Shown piece after piece: positions 8,992 to 16,716 of a stretch of 39,648 bases of DNA (the first letter of the stretch is position 1; each line of letters opens with the position of its first letter). A model generated the notes under the pieces. It saw only the letters and a program-made list of their open reading frames with translations, ran no database searches and was not told the DNA's origin. A program made the position numbers and the translations under genes. This DNA is from DATBHM01 sp036557505 (GTDB taxonomy: Bacteria > Actinomycetota > UBA4738 > JACQTL01): contig DATBHM010000225.1 in NCBI GenBank assembly GCA_036557505.1, positions 1 to 39,648 on the forward strand. Reading direction: 5' to 3'.

Positions 8992-10088
8992 GTCAGCCGG
9001 ACGGGAGCGAACCCCGCCTCGCCCAGCACCACGAGGGCCTCGTCGCCCTGATCGGTCCCCACGGTGACGTGGGCGTTCCCCCGGCCGCCGTCCGCCGCGT
9101 GGACGATCTGGAGGTCCTCGATGTTCACCTCGTGGTCGGCCATCGCCGACGTCAGCCGGGCGAGCGCTCCGGGACGGTCCGGGATGGGAACCTGGAGCAC
9201 CACGACGCCCGAGCGGACGTTCGGCTTCGTGGCCAGCAGCGCGCGGCCCCGCCGGGCCTCCTCGAGGAGCGAGACGAGCGCGGCGCCGTCGCGGGACGAC
9301 ACCGCGTCGCGCACCTCCATCAGCAGGGAGGCGAATCGCGACAGCTCGTCGCTCACGGCCGGGGCGTTCTCAACGAGGATGCCCTCCCACAACTCGGGGG
9401 AGGATCCCGCCAGCCGCGTGAGGTCCCGGAACCCGCCGGCCGCGAGGCCGAGGACGTCCGGTTGGCCGTGCTCCCTCCCGGCGAACGCCATCAACGCCGA
9501 CGACACCACCTGCGGGAGGTGGCTGACCAGCGCCACCGCCCGGTCGTGCTCGTCCGGGGTCATGACCACGGGCCGCCCGCCGAACGCCTCCACGATGGAC
9601 CGAACGCGATCGAGCGCGATGGGGTCAGTTCCCTCGGTCGGGGTCAGCACCCACGTGGCACCGTCCAGGAGGGTCGCCGCGGCCGCCTCCGGACCCGACC
9701 GCTCGGAGCCCGCCATCGGGTGGCCGCCGACGAACCGTGCCGCCGCATTCGATGCACGGGCGACCTCGCCGACCACCGAACCCTTCACGCTGCCGACGTC
9801 GGACACGACCGATCGCCCGTCGGCGTTCAGCGCCGCGATGGCGGCCTCCGGGACCACCGCGAGCGTGGTGCACACGAACACCACCTCGGCGGCCGCGGCA
9901 TCGTCGAGGGACCCGGCCGGTTCCAGCGGAGACATCGCGCTCGCCCGGTCGAGGACCGACCGGTCGGCATCCCATCCCCGCACCGCGATGCCCGCGGCCC
10001 CCGCCGCGAGGGCCACGGATGTCCCGATCAGCCCGGTGCCGACGACGCCCACCCCGGCGCGGCCGGCGGCCCCGTCAGGCGAGGTCAT
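8988..10088 (-). CDS. tyrA: Prephenate dehydrogenase with C-terminal ACT domain
   Basis: A 366-residue NAD(P)-dependent dehydrogenase that makes 4-hydroxyphenylpyruvate from prephenate for tyrosine synthesis. The Rossmann motif GVVGTGLIGTSVALA is at about residues 13-27. The catalytic-histidine motif GGHPMAGSE is near residue 120, and DEHDRAVALVSHLPQ lies in the helical dimer domain. The last 75 residues form an ACT domain (VPIPDRPGALARLTSAMADH), suggesting feedback control by an amino acid, probably tyrosine. It overlaps the end of aroH by 14 bases and the start of aroA by 4. Specificity for prephenate rather than arogenate is inferred. Confidence 0.93.
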   Translation of the reverse strand: MTSPDGAAGRAGVGVVGTGLIGTSVALAAGAAGIAVRGWDADRSVLDRASAMSPLEPAGSLDDAAAAEVVFVCTTLAVVPEAAIAALNADGRSVVSDVGSVKGSVVGEVARASNAAARFVGGHPMAGSERSGPEAAAATLLDGATWVLTPTEGTDPIALDRVRSIVEAFGGRPVVMTPDEHDRAVALVSHLPQVVSSALMAFAGREHGQPDVLGLAAGGFRDLTRLAGSSPELWEGILVENAPAVSDELSRFASLLMEVRDAVSSRDGAALVSLLEEARRGRALLATKPNVRSGVVVLQVPIPDRPGALARLTSAMADHEVNIEDLQIVHAADGGRGNAHVTVGTDQGDEALVVLGEAGFAPVRLT

Positions 10089-10446
10089 CGCGGAGGCTCC
10101 TCGCGCCCTCGAGGTACACGTGCACGACCTCCGACCGCGGCCGCAGGGTGTGGAAGTGCAGCAGGACGCGGATGACCGACGGCATGGCCCCGACCACGTC
10201 GAGCTCCCGCGCGCAGAGCAGCGGCACGTCCGCCATCCCCATGCGCCGGGCCGCCTCCGCCGGGAACGCCGATCGGAGGTCGCCGGTCGCCGTGAACACG
10301 ACGCTCACGACGTCGTCGGCCGCGATCCCGTTGCGCTGCAGGAGCTCCCCGAGCAGACGCTCGGTCGCGTCGAGCACCGCGTCCCGCTCGTCGCGATGCA
10401 CCGTGATCGCCCCCCGGGCGGCGCGCACCATCGACTGCTGGTCCAT
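10075..10446 (-). CDS. aroH: Chorismate mutase, AroH type
   Basis: A 123-residue monofunctional chorismate mutase of the Bacillus subtilis AroH (trimeric, alpha/beta) class, converting chorismate to prephenate for the enzyme encoded next. Visible family features are the N-terminal V-R-A-A-R-G-A-I-T-V (active-site Arg), the central SVVFTATGDLRSAFPAEAAR, VPLLCARELDV and the C-terminal RPRSEVVHVYLEGA with its conserved Tyr. Length is typical (about 120-127). The ATG at 10446 has a TAGCCT box 9 bases before it, so the transcript may be nearly leaderless. Overlap with tyrA indicates coupling. Confidence 0.93.
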   Translation of the reverse strand: MDQQSMVRAARGAITVHRDERDAVLDATERLLGELLQRNGIAADDVVSVVFTATGDLRSAFPAEAARRMGMADVPLLCARELDVVGAMPSVIRVLLHFHTLRPRSEVVHVYLEGARSLRDDLA

Positions 10447-10455
10447 GTCGGGCTC

Positions 10456-10461
10456 AGGCTA
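10456..10461 (-). promoter_or_regulatory. Possible -10 box upstream of aroH
   Basis: TAGCCT on the minus strand is 9 bases before the aroH ATG, in the 44-base gap after rluB. No clear -35 is present. Placement is like other candidate leaderless starts in this window. Confidence 0.25.
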
Positions 10462-10490
10462 TCGCGCGGGAACCGCCGCGCCGTGGGTGT

Positions 10491-11231
10491 TCAGGCCCCC
10501 GTGGCCGCGTACAGCGCGCGGACCTCGGGGGGCTCGAGCTCCCGGAGGGACCCCGGCGACAGCCGCCCGAGCCGGACCGGGCCCACCCTGACCCGGACCA
10601 GCCGCACGACGGGCAGCCCAACGGCAGCCAGGAGGCGCCGGACCTCGCGCTTGCGCCCCTCCCCCATCACGATCTCCACGGCGCCACGTCCGCCGGATTC
10701 GGCCCGGATCGACGCCCGCACCGCACGCGCGGGCCCGTCGTCGAGCTCCACGCCCCGCAGCAGCTGGGCGAGGTGGGACCGGGCCGGCCTGCCGTCCACC
10801 TCGGCCAGGTACTCCTTCTCCACGCCGAAGCGGGGGTGCATGACCCGGTTGGCCAGCTCGCCGTCGTTGGTCAAGAGCAGCAGCCCCTCCGAGTCCAGGT
10901 CGAGCCGCCCGACGGGGACGATCCCCGGCACGTCGGCCGGGAGGAATCCGGTGAGGTCGGGCCGGCCGTGTGGGTCGCGAACCGTGGTCACTACTCCGGC
11001 CGGCTTGTGGAACGCGAACGTGTGCAGCGACGGGTCGAGTGGGACGACGTGGCCGTCGACCTCGACGCGGTCCCGGGACGTGTCGACCTTGTCCCCGAGG
11101 GTGGCCTCCACACCGTTGATGGTGACGCGTCCGTCCTCGATGAGTTCTTCGCTGGCCCGCCGCGACGCCACCCCGGCGCGCGCCAGCGCCCGTTGGAGCC
11201 GTTCCGTGGCCGGCGGTTCCGGCGAACTCAT
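10491..11231 (-). CDS. rluB: 23S rRNA pseudouridine synthase, RluB/RsuA family
   Basis: A 246-residue pseudouridine synthase. The N-terminal S4 RNA-binding domain reads RLQRALARAGVASRRASEEL and is followed by GRVTING. The catalytic core has HKPAGVVTT, then VGRLDLDSEGLLLLTNDGE (about residues 108-126), where the Asp of GRLD is the catalytic residue, and EGRKREVRRLL near residue 190. By family and by its place after scpAB it is RluB, acting at about E. coli 23S position 2605. Exact target is inferred. It lies 12 bases after scpB and shares its operon. Confidence 0.93.
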   Translation of the reverse strand: MSSPEPPATERLQRALARAGVASRRASEELIEDGRVTINGVEATLGDKVDTSRDRVEVDGHVVPLDPSLHTFAFHKPAGVVTTVRDPHGRPDLTGFLPADVPGIVPVGRLDLDSEGLLLLTNDGELANRVMHPRFGVEKEYLAEVDGRPARSHLAQLLRGVELDDGPARAVRASIRAESGGRGAVEIVMGEGRKREVRRLLAAVGLPVVRLVRVRVGPVRLGRLSPGSLRELEPPEVRALYAATGA

Positions 11232-11243
11232 CCGACCGGTGGG

Positions 11244-11783
11244 CTACGCGTCCTCGCCCGAGGCTGCCCCCAAGAGCGGCGCGAGCGGCGGCAGTGCGGC
11301 CAGCGACGGCAGGCCCAGCCGTTCGAGGAACTCCGGCGACGTGCCGTACAGCACCGGCCGTCCCGGCCCCTCCTCTCGCCCGACCTCGGAGACCAGGCCC
11401 CGGTCGGTCAGCGCGCGGAGCACCCCGTCCGAGTTCACCCCCCGGATCGCCGCGACCTGGTGCCGCGTCACCGGCTGCTTGTAGGCGACGATGGCGAGCG
11501 TCTCCAGCCCGGCCTTGGTCAGCCGGGCGTGGCGGTTGGACAGCACGAACTGCTCGACGAACGGCGCCGCGTCCGGATGGGTCGACAGGCGCCACCCGCC
11601 CGCCACGTTGCGGAGCGCGAGGCCGGAGGACCGCGTCTCGTAGTCGTCCGTCATGGCCTGCAGGGTCGACTCCACCGTGCGGCGGTCAACCTCCACCGCC
11701 TGCGCCAGCGAACCGGCGGACAGCGGTTCGTCCGAGACGAACAGCAGCGCCTCGAGCGCCTGCCGGAGTGCGATGTCATCCAC
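11244..11783 (-). CDS. scpB: Segregation and condensation protein B
   Basis: A 179-residue protein built from two winged-helix domains, starting MDDIALRQALEALLFVSDEP, a typical ScpB start. The second domain contains KAGLETLAIVAYKQPVTRHQ, followed by IRGVNSDGVLRALTDRGLV and GRPVLYGTSPEFLERLGL, all family hallmarks. ScpB dimers bind ScpA and SMC to form the bacterial condensin complex that compacts and segregates the chromosome. It lies 18 bases after scpA. No smc gene is present in the window. Confidence 0.96.
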   Translation of the reverse strand: MDDIALRQALEALLFVSDEPLSAGSLAQAVEVDRRTVESTLQAMTDDYETRSSGLALRNVAGGWRLSTHPDAAPFVEQFVLSNRHARLTKAGLETLAIVAYKQPVTRHQVAAIRGVNSDGVLRALTDRGLVSEVGREEGPGRPVLYGTSPEFLERLGLPSLAALPPLAPLLGAASGEDA

Positions 11784-11801
11784 GGGACACGAACCTCCCC
11801 G

Positions 11802-12557
11802 TCATGCCGCGCCGTTCGCGGCCGTCAGCCGGACCTCGATCTCGCCGAACGTCCCGGCCTGTGAGAGCTCGACGTGGCCCTCGCGGTACATCTCGAGCAG
11901 GGCGAGGAACCGCACCACGACATGGATGCGCTCATCGCAGTCGGCGACCAGCTCCCGGAACCAGGCGGTCCGGAGCGACGCCAGCCGGTCCCGCATCGTC
12001 TCGAGGGCCTCCTCCACCGTCGCCCGTACGGGCTGGACGTGGGACAGGTCGACGAGAGGCGGCGGACGGAGCGCGACCGCGGCGACGGCCGCCAGCTGGT
12101 CCGCGGTCACGTTCTCCATGACGTCCGGGTACAGGTGGGCAAACTCCTCCGGCGGGCCGGCCTCGCGCGCGAAGTACCGGGAGCCGTCCTCGAACCGGCG
12201 CGCGAGGTCGAGCGCGACCGTGCGGAACGCCGCGAGCTCCAGGCTCCTGGCGTACGCGAGGTCGGGCGAGCCACCCAGGAGGTCCTCCTCGTCGGGGTCG
12301 GCGGCCTTCGGCATCAGCCGCCCGACCTTCAGCTCCAGCAGCGACGCCCCGACGGCCACGAACCACGTGGCCTCCTCCAGGTCCCACCGTTCGGCGTCGG
12401 CCGCATGCGCCAGGAATCCGTCGGTCACCGCGGCGACGGACACGTCGCAGACATCGATGCGATGTTCCAACAGGAGCTCGGCGAGCAGCCGGAACGGACC
12501 CGAGAAGACCGGCAGCTCGACCGCGAACTCCCCCACGCCCGTGCGGTCCTCGGTCAC
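11802..12557 (-). CDS. scpA: Segregation and condensation protein A (kleisin)
   Basis: A 251-residue kleisin subunit of SMC-ScpAB. The N-terminal part has the family pattern VELPVFSGPFRLLAELLLEH, followed by a long helical stretch with FVAVGASLLELKVGRLMP. The C-terminal winged helix includes VVRFLALLEMYREGHVELSQ. Compared with the common FEGPLDLLL start, FSGPFRLLA is slightly diverged. The GTG at 12557 is 7 bases downstream of a TAAGAT box, so the mRNA is probably leaderless. scpA heads the scpA-scpB-rluB group. Confidence 0.95.
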   Translation of the reverse strand: MTEDRTGVGEFAVELPVFSGPFRLLAELLLEHRIDVCDVSVAAVTDGFLAHAADAERWDLEEATWFVAVGASLLELKVGRLMPKAADPDEEDLLGGSPDLAYARSLELAAFRTVALDLARRFEDGSRYFAREAGPPEEFAHLYPDVMENVTADQLAAVAAVALRPPPLVDLSHVQPVRATVEEALETMRDRLASLRTAWFRELVADCDERIHVVVRFLALLEMYREGHVELSQAGTFGEIEVRLTAANGAA

Positions 12558-12564
12558 GCGCCCG

Positions 12565-12570
12565 ATCTTA
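12565..12570 (-). promoter_or_regulatory. -10 box for a probably leaderless scpA transcript
   Basis: TAAGAT on the minus strand ends 7 bases before the GTG of scpA, which places the transcription start at or next to the start codon. No ribosome site lies between. No strong -35 is seen. Confidence 0.45.
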
Positions 12571-12614
12571 GCGCGCGTTCCGGCTCGCTCCCGGGAGGCT
12601 CGCGCGGACGGTCG

Positions 12615-13010
12615 CTACGCCGCCGCGGTCGTCAGCTCGCTCGTGCAGGCCGGGCAGCGCGTCGCCGACTCGGGGATCGACGTCGCGCAGAACGGGCACT
12701 CCTTGAGCGGGGCCGGGCTCTCCGGCTGCTTCGCCCGGTTGTACGCCTTGATCACCAGGAACAGCACGAACGCCGTCAGCACGAACGCGATCACCGCGTT
12801 GATCCACACGCCATAGGTGAACTTCGAACCGTTGATCGTGAAGTACAACCTGCTGAAGTCCTGCTTGCCGAAGATCGCCGCGATGAGCGGGGTGAACAGG
12901 TTGGTGACGGTCGCGGAGACCAGCGCGGCGAACGCGACGCCCAGGATGAACGCCACCGCCAGCTCGACCAGGTTCCCCTTGAGGGCGAAGTCCCGGAACT
13001 CCTTGAGCAT
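12615..13010 (-). CDS. mscL: Large-conductance mechanosensitive channel MscL with C-terminal zinc ribbon
   Basis: A 131-residue inner-membrane channel that opens on hypo-osmotic shock. The start MLKEFRDFALKGNLVELAVA and the first helix (AVAFILGVAFAALV) match MscL closely. The periplasmic loop is followed by the second helix (IAFVLTAFVLFLVIKAYN). Instead of the usual short amphipathic C-terminal helix, the last 25 residues form a four-cysteine zinc ribbon: C-P-F-C, then R-C-P-A-C. The ATG at 13010 was chosen because GGAGG lies 5 bases upstream; a longer frame begins at 13070. A TTGCCC/TACGTT promoter candidate lies at 13042-13070. Confidence 0.94.
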   Translation of the reverse strand: MLKEFRDFALKGNLVELAVAFILGVAFAALVSATVTNLFTPLIAAIFGKQDFSRLYFTINGSKFTYGVWINAVIAFVLTAFVLFLVIKAYNRAKQPESPAPLKECPFCATSIPESATRCPACTSELTTAAA

Positions 13011-13041
13011 TCGTTCCTCCCCTCGGACGACGATGCGGCGA

Positions 13042-13070
13042 AACGTAGGCAACCCGGGCCGGGTGGGCAA
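13042..13070 (-). promoter_or_regulatory. Candidate promoter for mscL
   Basis: On the minus strand TTGCCC (13070-13065) and TACGTT (13047-13042) are 17 bases apart, giving a leader of roughly 25-30 bases with the GGAGG site. The -10 matches consensus at only three positions. Confidence 0.35.
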
Positions 13071-13104
13071 ATCGGAGGCCCGAGGGCGCCGTCGTCGGAC
13101 GCGT

Positions 13105-13785
13105 TCAGAGGCAGTCGAACCCGGCGATCGGCTGGCAGAGCGCGTTGCCCAGGAACCGGACGAACGCGAGCACCGGCGCCGAGAGCAGGAAGTAGATGAC
13201 GATCATGAACAGCGGCAGGAACTGGTCGAGGTTGGTGTAGATCTCCCGCGCCCGTCCGTGCAGGAACCGGGCGAGGATGCGAGACGAGTCGAGGCCCGGG
13301 ATCGGCATCAGGTGAAACACGCAGAGCACGATGTTGGCCTGCAGCCACGCCACGATGAACAGGAAGACCTCGCCGTTTCGGAACCCCGTGAGGCGCAGCA
13401 CCACACCGGCCGCGATGGCGAGGGCCAGGTTGGCTCCCGGGCCCGCCAGGGAGACCCAGATGATGTCGCGGTTGGGATTGCGCAACCGATCGGGAGACAG
13501 CGGCATCGGCTTCGCCCAGGCGAACGGCGCGATCGACAGCCCGGCGGCCACGAGCAGCAGGAGAAACCCCGGGAGGATGGCCGTCCCGAGTGGATCGAAG
13601 TGCGGCTTCGGGCGGAGCGTCGCGCGCCCGTAGAGCTTCGGGGTCATGTCGCCGAGGCGGGTTGCTGCCTGCGCCTTGGCATACTCACGCACCATCAGGC
13701 CGACGAACAGCCCGACGGCCAGATACAGCGCGAACTTCGCCGCGCCGGCGGTGACCGCACCGACGATTGCGGTGGCCGTGTTCAT
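13105..13785 (-). CDS. Site-2-protease-like (M50 family) membrane protein lacking the HExxH zinc site
   Basis: A 226-residue polytopic membrane protein with the overall pattern of M50 intramembrane proteases. The helix that normally carries HExxH is followed as usual by LGD-x-T-P and GRATLRPKPHFDPLGTAILP (family GR-x-T-L-N-P-x-x-H-x-D-P-x-G). However, the HExxH itself reads REYAK, so both zinc-binding histidines are replaced. The second site, usually N-x-x-P-x-x-x-L-D-G, reads HLMPIPGLDSSRIL and keeps the Asp but not the Asn or Gly. It should therefore be catalytically dead or changed in function. Its ATG overlaps the deoA stop by one base (TGATG). Confidence 0.8.
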   Translation of the reverse strand: MNTATAIVGAVTAGAAKFALYLAVGLFVGLMVREYAKAQAATRLGDMTPKLYGRATLRPKPHFDPLGTAILPGFLLLLVAAGLSIAPFAWAKPMPLSPDRLRNPNRDIIWVSLAGPGANLALAIAAGVVLRLTGFRNGEVFLFIVAWLQANIVLCVFHLMPIPGLDSSRILARFLHGRAREIYTNLDQFLPLFMIVIYFLLSAPVLAFVRFLGNALCQPIAGFDCL

Positions 13786-15122
13786 CACCCCTCGACCGGG
13801 CTCCCGCCCGCGTCCGTCCAGCCGTAGACGAGCGGGGGCGGTTCGACGTCGTGGTCGGCGAACGTCAGCGCGGCGTTCACCCGCTTCGCGGCCGCCGCGG
13901 CCGCGTCCTCGTTCCGGGCGTGGACCTCGCCGATCTCGTCGCCCGCGGTGACCCGGTCGCCGATCCGGACGCGGAACACGATCCCCGTCGCCGGGTCGAT
14001 CGGGTCGCCCTTGTGGTGGCGGCCGGCGCCGAGGTCCACGGCCGCCCGGCCGATCTCCTCCGCCTCGACCCCTGCGAGCACCCCTTCGCCCCCGGCCGTC
14101 AGCGGGCGGATCACCGGCGCGTGGTCGAGCACCGACCAGGGGTCGTCCACCACCCTGCGGTCGCCGCCCTGGGCCTCGATCATCTTCCCGAAGGCCTCCA
14201 GCGCCGCGCCCCCGGAGAGCGCCGCCTCCACGCGGGCTGCCGCCGTGGGCTCGTCGAGGCCGAGCAGCTGTTCCGCGGCCTTCCGCGCGAAGAGCGCGGT
14301 GAGCTCCCTGAGCCGGCCGTGCCCCCCGCCGCGGAGGAGGTCCACCGCCTCCGCGACGTCGAGGGCATTGCCCACGGCCTCGCCGAGCGGCTGGTTCATG
14401 TCGGTGACGGCCACGCGGGCCCGCCGTCCCCAGTCGCCGGCCAGGGTCGAGCACGCGGCGGCCAGCTCCAGGGCGTCCTCCGGCGTCTTCATGAAGGCCC
14501 CGGTCCCCGCCTTGACGTCCAGCAGGATGAGGTCGGTCTCGATCGCGAGCTTCTTCGACATCACGCTGGCCGCGATGAACGCGATGGAGGCCACCGTGGC
14601 CGTCGCGTCACGGAGCGCGTACAGGGCGCCGTCCGCGGGGACGATGTCGGCCGTCTGCGCCGCCACGGCGCATCCGATCTCCTCGACCTGCCCCTGGAGG
14701 TCCTCGGGCGACAGGTCGGTCCGCAGTCCGGGGATCGACTCCAGCTTGTCGAGCGTCCCCCCCGTGTGGCCGAGCCCCCGCCCAGAGAGCTTGGCGACCG
14801 CGAGCCCGAGCGACGCCGCCAGCGGCGCGAACACGAGCGTCACACCGTCGGCCACCCCGCCCGTCGAGTGCTTGTCGACGGTCGGCCGGGAGATGCCCGG
14901 CAGGGCGACCGTCCGGCCGGAGTCGACCATCGCCCTGGTCATGGCCAGCGTCTCGGCCGCGTCGAGGCCCCGGATGAATCCCGCCATGAGGAACGCCGCG
15001 GCCAGGTCGTCCCCGATCTCGCCCCGCCCGTAGGCCTGGATGAAGGCCCGAAGCTCGTCCTCAGGGACCGGGTTCCCGTCGCGCTTCAGCGCCACGACGT
15101 CGCGGGGGTCGGCGACCGTCAT
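13785..15122 (-). CDS. deoA: Thymidine/pyrimidine-nucleoside phosphorylase
   Basis: A 445-residue enzyme that splits thymidine (and possibly uridine) with phosphate into base and (deoxy)ribose-1-phosphate. Signature elements are KHSTGGVAD (phosphate-binding loop, about residue 84), the family signature AKLSGRGLGHTGGTLDKLES, the SMSKK-like VMSKKLAIETD, and DVKAGTGAFMKT. The C-terminal domain ends as in pyrimidine-nucleoside phosphorylases. The ATG at 15122 was preferred over a GTG 24 bases upstream because GGAGG lies 5 bases before it. It follows deoB by 74 bases; DeoB uses its pentose-1-phosphate product. Confidence 0.93.
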   Translation of the reverse strand: MTVADPRDVVALKRDGNPVPEDELRAFIQAYGRGEIGDDLAAAFLMAGFIRGLDAAETLAMTRAMVDSGRTVALPGISRPTVDKHSTGGVADGVTLVFAPLAASLGLAVAKLSGRGLGHTGGTLDKLESIPGLRTDLSPEDLQGQVEEIGCAVAAQTADIVPADGALYALRDATATVASIAFIAASVMSKKLAIETDLILLDVKAGTGAFMKTPEDALELAAACSTLAGDWGRRARVAVTDMNQPLGEAVGNALDVAEAVDLLRGGGHGRLRELTALFARKAAEQLLGLDEPTAAARVEAALSGGAALEAFGKMIEAQGGDRRVVDDPWSVLDHAPVIRPLTAGGEGVLAGVEAEEIGRAAVDLGAGRHHKGDPIDPATGIVFRVRIGDRVTAGDEIGEVHARNEDAAAAAAKRVNAALTFADHDVEPPPLVYGWTDAGGSPVEG

Positions 15123-15196
15123 CGGGACCTCCACCCACCGCTCCACCGGTTCTCCACATCGACCTCGACCACAGGTTCATCCATGACCGAGGTCGC

Positions 15197-16381
15197 TCAC
15201 CGCCTCAATTCGGCGGCGAACGACGTCCCGGCCAGGCCCTCGGTCTCGACCCCCAGCAGGTCCGTCACGGTGGCCCCCAGGTCGCCGAACGTGTCGCGGA
15301 CGCCGAGGTCGACCGGCCCCCCGGCGACCCCCGCCACCAGGAGCGGGGTGTTTTCGCGGGTGTGGTCGGTGGAATCGGTCGTCGTCGGATCGCAGCCGTG
15401 GTCGCCGGTGATGATCATCACGCCCCCGTCCAGCGCGCCGATCAGCTCGGGGACCCTGCGGTCGAGCGCCTCGACGCACTTGGCGTAGCCGGGCGGATCA
15501 TTCCGGTGGCCGTACTTCGAGTCGAAGTCGACCAGGTTCGTGAACACGAACGCCGGCCCGGGACGCCGGAGGTATTCCAGCGTGATGTCGACGCCGTGGT
15601 CGTTCGAGTCCGAGTACCGGGCCTCCGACAGGCCCCGGCCAACCAGAATGTCCTGGATCTTGCCGACCCCGTACACGGGCACGCCGGCGTCGGAGCAGAA
15701 GTCGGGGACGAACGGCCGGGGGGGCGGCACCGAGTAGTCGCGACGCTCCGGGCGGCGCCAGAACGAACCCGGCTCCCCGTCGAACGGCCGCGCAATGACG
15801 CGGCCGACGCGGTTCGGACTCACCAGCAGGCGGCGCGCGATCATGCTCCATTCGTACAGCTGCTCCAGCGGCACCACGTCGACGTGCGTGGCGATCTGGA
15901 AGACCGAGTCCCCGCTGGTGTACACGATGGGACGGCCGGAACGAAGATGCTCCTCGCCGAGCTCCGCGATGATCTCGGTCCCCGAGGCGGGCGTGTTGCC
16001 CAGAACCTCCTTGCCGATCTCGGCTTCGAACGGCGAGATGACCTCGTCGGGGAAGCCGTCCGGGTACAGCGGGAACGGCTCGTCGAGGATGATCCCCATC
16101 ATCTCCCAGTGCCCCGTGGTGGTGTCCTTGCCGGCGCTCCGTTCGGTGGCCCGGCCGTGGGCCGTCCCCGGATCGGCGCGCGGTTCCACTCCCTCGACGG
16201 CCGTGAGCAACCCCATGCCGAGCGCCTCGAGGTTGGGTGCGTCGAACCCCCCCACCGCGCGCGAGGTGTTGCCGAGCGTGTCCGCCCCCTCGTCCCCGAA
16301 CGCCGCCGCGTCGGGCGCCTGACCCACGCCGAACGAGTCGCAGACGACGACCAGCACCCGCGGAACCCGCGCCCCGCTCAC
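15197..16381 (-). CDS. deoB: Phosphopentomutase
   Basis: A 394-residue alkaline-phosphatase-superfamily enzyme that interconverts ribose/deoxyribose 1- and 5-phosphates. The first metal-binding motif VVVCDSFGVGQAPDA is at about residues 10-24. GKDTTTGHWEMMG near residue 85 holds the phosphorylated Thr. SNDHGVD near 275 and ITGDHGCDPTTTDSTDHTRE near 325-345 supply the remaining metal ligands. Length is exactly that of the family. The GTG at 16381 overlaps the stop of the upstream zinc-finger gene (GTGA). With deoA it forms a nucleoside-salvage unit. Confidence 0.97.
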   Translation of the reverse strand: MSGARVPRVLVVVCDSFGVGQAPDAAAFGDEGADTLGNTSRAVGGFDAPNLEALGMGLLTAVEGVEPRADPGTAHGRATERSAGKDTTTGHWEMMGIILDEPFPLYPDGFPDEVISPFEAEIGKEVLGNTPASGTEIIAELGEEHLRSGRPIVYTSGDSVFQIATHVDVVPLEQLYEWSMIARRLLVSPNRVGRVIARPFDGEPGSFWRRPERRDYSVPPPRPFVPDFCSDAGVPVYGVGKIQDILVGRGLSEARYSDSNDHGVDITLEYLRRPGPAFVFTNLVDFDSKYGHRNDPPGYAKCVEALDRRVPELIGALDGGVMIITGDHGCDPTTTDSTDHTRENTPLLVAGVAGGPVDLGVRDTFGDLGATVTDLLGVETEGLAGTSFAAELRR

Positions 16382-16716
16382 CGCGCGGCCTGCTTGCAGG
16401 AGATGCACAGCCGGGTCCAGGGGATGGCCTCGAGGCGGTCCTCCCCGATCGGGTTCCCGCACCGCTCGCACAGGCCGTACGTGCCGTCGTCCAGCTTGTG
16501 CAGGGCCCGTTCGACGTCGGCCAGGCCGGACTTCAGCTCACGGACGATCGTGATCGCCTGGCCCCGTTCGGCAGCGGTGTGTGCGCCGTCGGCGAACCCG
16601 TGCTCCAGCTCCGCGACGAAATCGACCGAGTCGGGATCGATGCCCTGGTCGGCGATCTCCTTGCGCAGTTGGTCACGGTGTTCCTCCAGCGTGCCGCGGA
16701 CGGCGTCGACGTTCAT
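16378..16716 (-). CDS. DksA/TraR-type C4 zinc-finger protein
   Basis: A 112-residue protein with an N-terminal coiled-coil-forming half (rich in Glu, Arg and Ala, residues 1-75) and the DksA/TraR zinc finger at the end: GLCERCGNPIGEDRLEAIP, then C-I-S-C. Proteins of this type bind the RNA polymerase secondary channel or, in actinobacteria, act as RbpA/CarD-like regulators. It lacks the Asp-Asp coiled-coil tip needed by E. coli DksA, at least as far as I can judge. Its ATG overlaps the xerD stop and its stop overlaps deoB, so it is translated as part of a xerD-dksA-deoB unit. Confidence 0.88.
   Translation of the reverse strand: MNVDAVRGTLEEHRDQLRKEIADQGIDPDSVDFVAELEHGFADGAHTAAERGQAITIVRELKSGLADVERALHKLDDGTYGLCERCGNPIGEDRLEAIPWTRLCISCKQAAR

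Noticed and set aside
15123..15196. Search for a small gene or riboswitch between deoB and deoA
   Set aside because: Only 74 bases; nothing beyond the deoA ribosome site was seen.
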